Shown: one piece after another, positions 5,615-6,820 of the stretch
How positions within the stretch are numbered: the first letter of the stretch is position 1
Layout of the letters: each line of letters starts with the position of its first letter
NCBI GenBank assembly: GCA_040757795.1
Contig: JBFLWG010000052.1
Location: 1-6,820, forward strand
Direction of reading: 5' to 3'
Source of the DNA: DYTO01 sp040757795
GTDB taxonomy: Archaea > Hadarchaeota > Hadarchaeia > Hadarchaeales > Hadarchaeaceae
DNA length: 6,820 nt
The notes under the pieces: model-generated
Database searches by the model: none
Told to the model about the DNA's origin: nothing
What the model saw: the letters and a program-made list of their open reading frames with translations, nothing else
Program-made: the position numbers and the translations under genes

Positions 5615-6058
5615 ATGGTCAACATGGTCAAAGCAGAAGAAACCCACCTGACAAAAAGGCAGTTCGAGGTCCTGAGGATGAAAGTTGAGGGAAAAACCCT
5701 CTCTGAAATTTCAAGGGCCCTAGGGACGAGCAGGGCGAACGTCAGCCGGCTGGCGAGGGTGGCCGAGCACAACATCGAGCTGGCGAAAAACACCTTGCGG
5801 CTTGTATCTACCATCAGGTGGCCTGTGAGGGTGGAGGCCAAGGCCGGCTCTAACATCTACGAGGTCTCCGACGCGGTGTTCAGCAAGGCCGATGAAAGCA
5901 GGATAAGGATCTCGCGCAACTACGCCGAGCTGGTGAGGCTGATAACGGAGGCCCTAGGGCGAAAGAACATCCGCCGCAGGAAGGCCACCAAGGATTTCAC
6001 GATATTCATCAGTGGGGAGGGTAAGGTGGAGGTCCTGGTGGAATCAGGGGGACCTTGA
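5615..6058 (+). CDS. Tfx-family DNA-binding transcriptional regulator
   Basis: Tfx proteins are archaeal helix-turn-helix regulators named after the Methanothermobacter protein that binds downstream of the fmdECB molybdenum formylmethanofuran dehydrogenase promoter. The N-terminal DNA-binding part (about 11-62) reads LTKRQFEVLRMKVEGKTLSE, then ISRALGTSRANVSRLARVAE with the recognition helix around 38-50, followed by NIELAKNTLRL. The C-terminal domain (about 70-143) carries the family's IYEVSDAVFSKADESRIRI and ELVRLITEALG blocks, of unproven ligand or dimer function. The length of 147 residues is normal. ATG 5624 is an alternative start only three codons in; neither has a good Shine-Dalgarno. 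It lies 18 bp after thioredoxin and is probably co-transcribed with the FTR-thioredoxin pair, so it may regulate its own operon or respond to redox state; this is inference. Its 3' end overlaps the convergent rhomboid gene by 15 bp. Confidence 0.94.
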   Translation: MVNMVKAEETHLTKRQFEVLRMKVEGKTLSEISRALGTSRANVSRLARVAEHNIELAKNTLRLVSTIRWPVRVEAKAGSNIYEVSDAVFSKADESRIRISRNYAELVRLITEALGRKNIRRRKATKDFTIFISGEGKVEVLVESGGP

Positions 6059-6802
6059 GCTTTTTCTTCTGGACGGGGATTTTGACATCCACCTGACGAA
6101 CATCAGAAACGATGAAGCAAAGCCAAGGAAAAACCCGAACTCGTGGGCGAAAACATCAACGCCTGGCCCAACGCTGAAGAAGAATTCCGGCGTCAAGACC
6201 AGCTCCAGAAAAATTATGAGAAAGATTATAACAGAGAGCGCCGGGATTACCATGTCCTTCGCCTTCAGCGGGCTTTTCTTGCGCCGCTTGGCCATCCTGA
6301 GCTTTTCCAGGTTCATGCCGCTGCTGAAGATGGCTGAAGAAAGCACCACTCCCAATGAAGCGTAAACTATCCCTGAAGACCCGAAAGAGCTGACGCCGGT
6401 CGTCGCGGACAGCTGCCATATCACCAGCTCGACTGCATCAGAGGCGAAGGCTGATATGAAAATGAGCCAGGCGAAAAGCCGGCTGATGTGGCGCCTCTCT
6501 TTCAAGTTGAGCCCAAAGTTGGCTAGCAGGAAAAACACGCAGGAAAGGGCGAAGCCCTGGATATTGTTGAGAAGGTGTCCAGCGTCGCCGTGCACGAAGG
6601 CGGAAGTCAAGACCCCCCAGGGTTTGTCCGGGGCAAGCGATAGGGACTCCTGGATGAGGGGGTCGGCGGACGTGACTGCAAAAACAATCAGGCCAACCGA
6701 CACAAGAAACGCGAAGGCGATGGCGACGGGCTCAAAACCTGACAGCCGACGCCATTCTTTAGATGCCGGCCGCTTCCTTTTCCTCTCTTTTGGAGCGTTC
6801 AT
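6044..6802 (-). CDS. Rhomboid family intramembrane serine protease
   Basis: Rhomboids cleave transmembrane proteins inside the lipid bilayer with a Ser-His dyad. This 252-residue protein has a basic N-terminal tail (KERKRKR), about six membrane helices and a basic C-terminal tail. All catalytic features are present: WGVLTSAFVHGDAGHLLNNI (62-81) gives the HxxxxHxxxN motif with His71, His76 and Asn80; FGSSGIVYASLG (140-151) gives GxSG with nucleophile Ser143; and FAHEFGFFLGF (218-228) gives the general-base His220. A long basic loop (about 164-183, NLEKLRMAKRRKKSPLKAKD) lies between the helices carrying Ser143 and His220. The ATG at 6802 is the first start in frame; only 18 bp upstream remain, with no strong Shine-Dalgarno, so a start further upstream cannot be fully excluded. 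No substrate can be named from the window. Confidence 0.93.
   Translation of the reverse strand: MNAPKERKRKRPASKEWRRLSGFEPVAIAFAFLVSVGLIVFAVTSADPLIQESLSLAPDKPWGVLTSAFVHGDAGHLLNNIQGFALSCVFFLLANFGLNLKERRHISRLFAWLIFISAFASDAVELVIWQLSATTGVSSFGSSGIVYASLGVVLSSAIFSSGMNLEKLRMAKRRKKSPLKAKDMVIPALSVIIFLIIFLELVLTPEFFFSVGPGVDVFAHEFGFFLGFASSFLMFVRWMSKSPSRRKSSRSP
6061..6070 (+). terminator. Possible T-rich archaeal terminator after tfx
   Basis: TTTTTCTTCT begins two bases after the tfx stop codon. Archaeal RNA polymerase can terminate at such short T-rich tracts without a hairpin. The stretch also codes for Lys/Arg/Ser-rich residues at the C-terminus of the opposing rhomboid gene, so the T richness may simply reflect those codons. 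Confidence 0.3.
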
Positions 6803-6820
6803 CCGCTTACCACTTCTGCC

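Noticed and set aside
4900..5856. Long minus-strand open frame of 318 codons antisense to FTR, thioredoxin and tfx
   Set aside because: It runs opposite three clearly identified genes, its translation is Ser/Phe/Leu-rich as expected from the reverse of Lys/Glu-rich codons, and it shows no family motif.

Overview
The window reads as a compact stretch of archaeal chromosome. The case for an archaeon is a Tfx-family regulator, a stand-alone ferredoxin:thioredoxin reductase catalytic subunit paired with thioredoxin, an rnf cluster in E-A-B order, a TATA-like box about 26 bp upstream of a start codon with almost no room for a leader, and short or negative gaps between genes. Base composition looks moderately GC-rich by eye. 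The lineage cannot be fixed from this sequence; methanogen-related Euryarchaeota or another archaeal group with an Rnf complex are possible.

Layout, left to right: (1) 1-1977, plus strand: the 3' part of rnfE, then rnfA and rnfB, each joined by a 4-base ATGA stop/start overlap. This is the end of an Rnf operon whose C, D and G genes would lie upstream of the window if it follows the CDGEAB order known from acetogens and Methanosarcina. (2) 4876-1945, minus strand: a ZIP-family metal transporter, followed 16 bp later by a 722-residue protein that joins a 12-helix MOP-superfamily flippase to a complete ApbE-type FMN transferase. Its last codons overlap the 3' end of rnfB by 33 bp. (3) 4877-4935: a divergent promoter region with one palindromic TTTTAAAA box. 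(4) 4936-6058, plus strand: a ferredoxin:thioredoxin reductase catalytic subunit, thioredoxin and Tfx regulator, closely spaced and probably one transcript. (5) 6802-6044, minus strand: a rhomboid protease with all catalytic residues, overlapping the tfx 3' end by 15 bp.

How the genes may work together: Rnf is a membrane ferredoxin-linked ion pump whose D and G subunits carry FMN attached covalently by ApbE. Finding an ApbE beside rnf therefore puts the maturation enzyme next to its likely substrate. ApbE acts outside the cytoplasm and needs FAD there. The fused flippase belongs to the same superfamily as a known bacterial FAD exporter, so the fusion could be a combined FAD exporter and flavin transferase. 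That is an inference, and it is the most interesting thing in the window. The divergent operon also uses ferredoxin electrons, passing them to thioredoxin for disulfide reduction, with a possible local regulator. No mobile element, CRISPR array, rRNA or tRNA was seen, and no stretch longer than about 60 bp lacks a gene.
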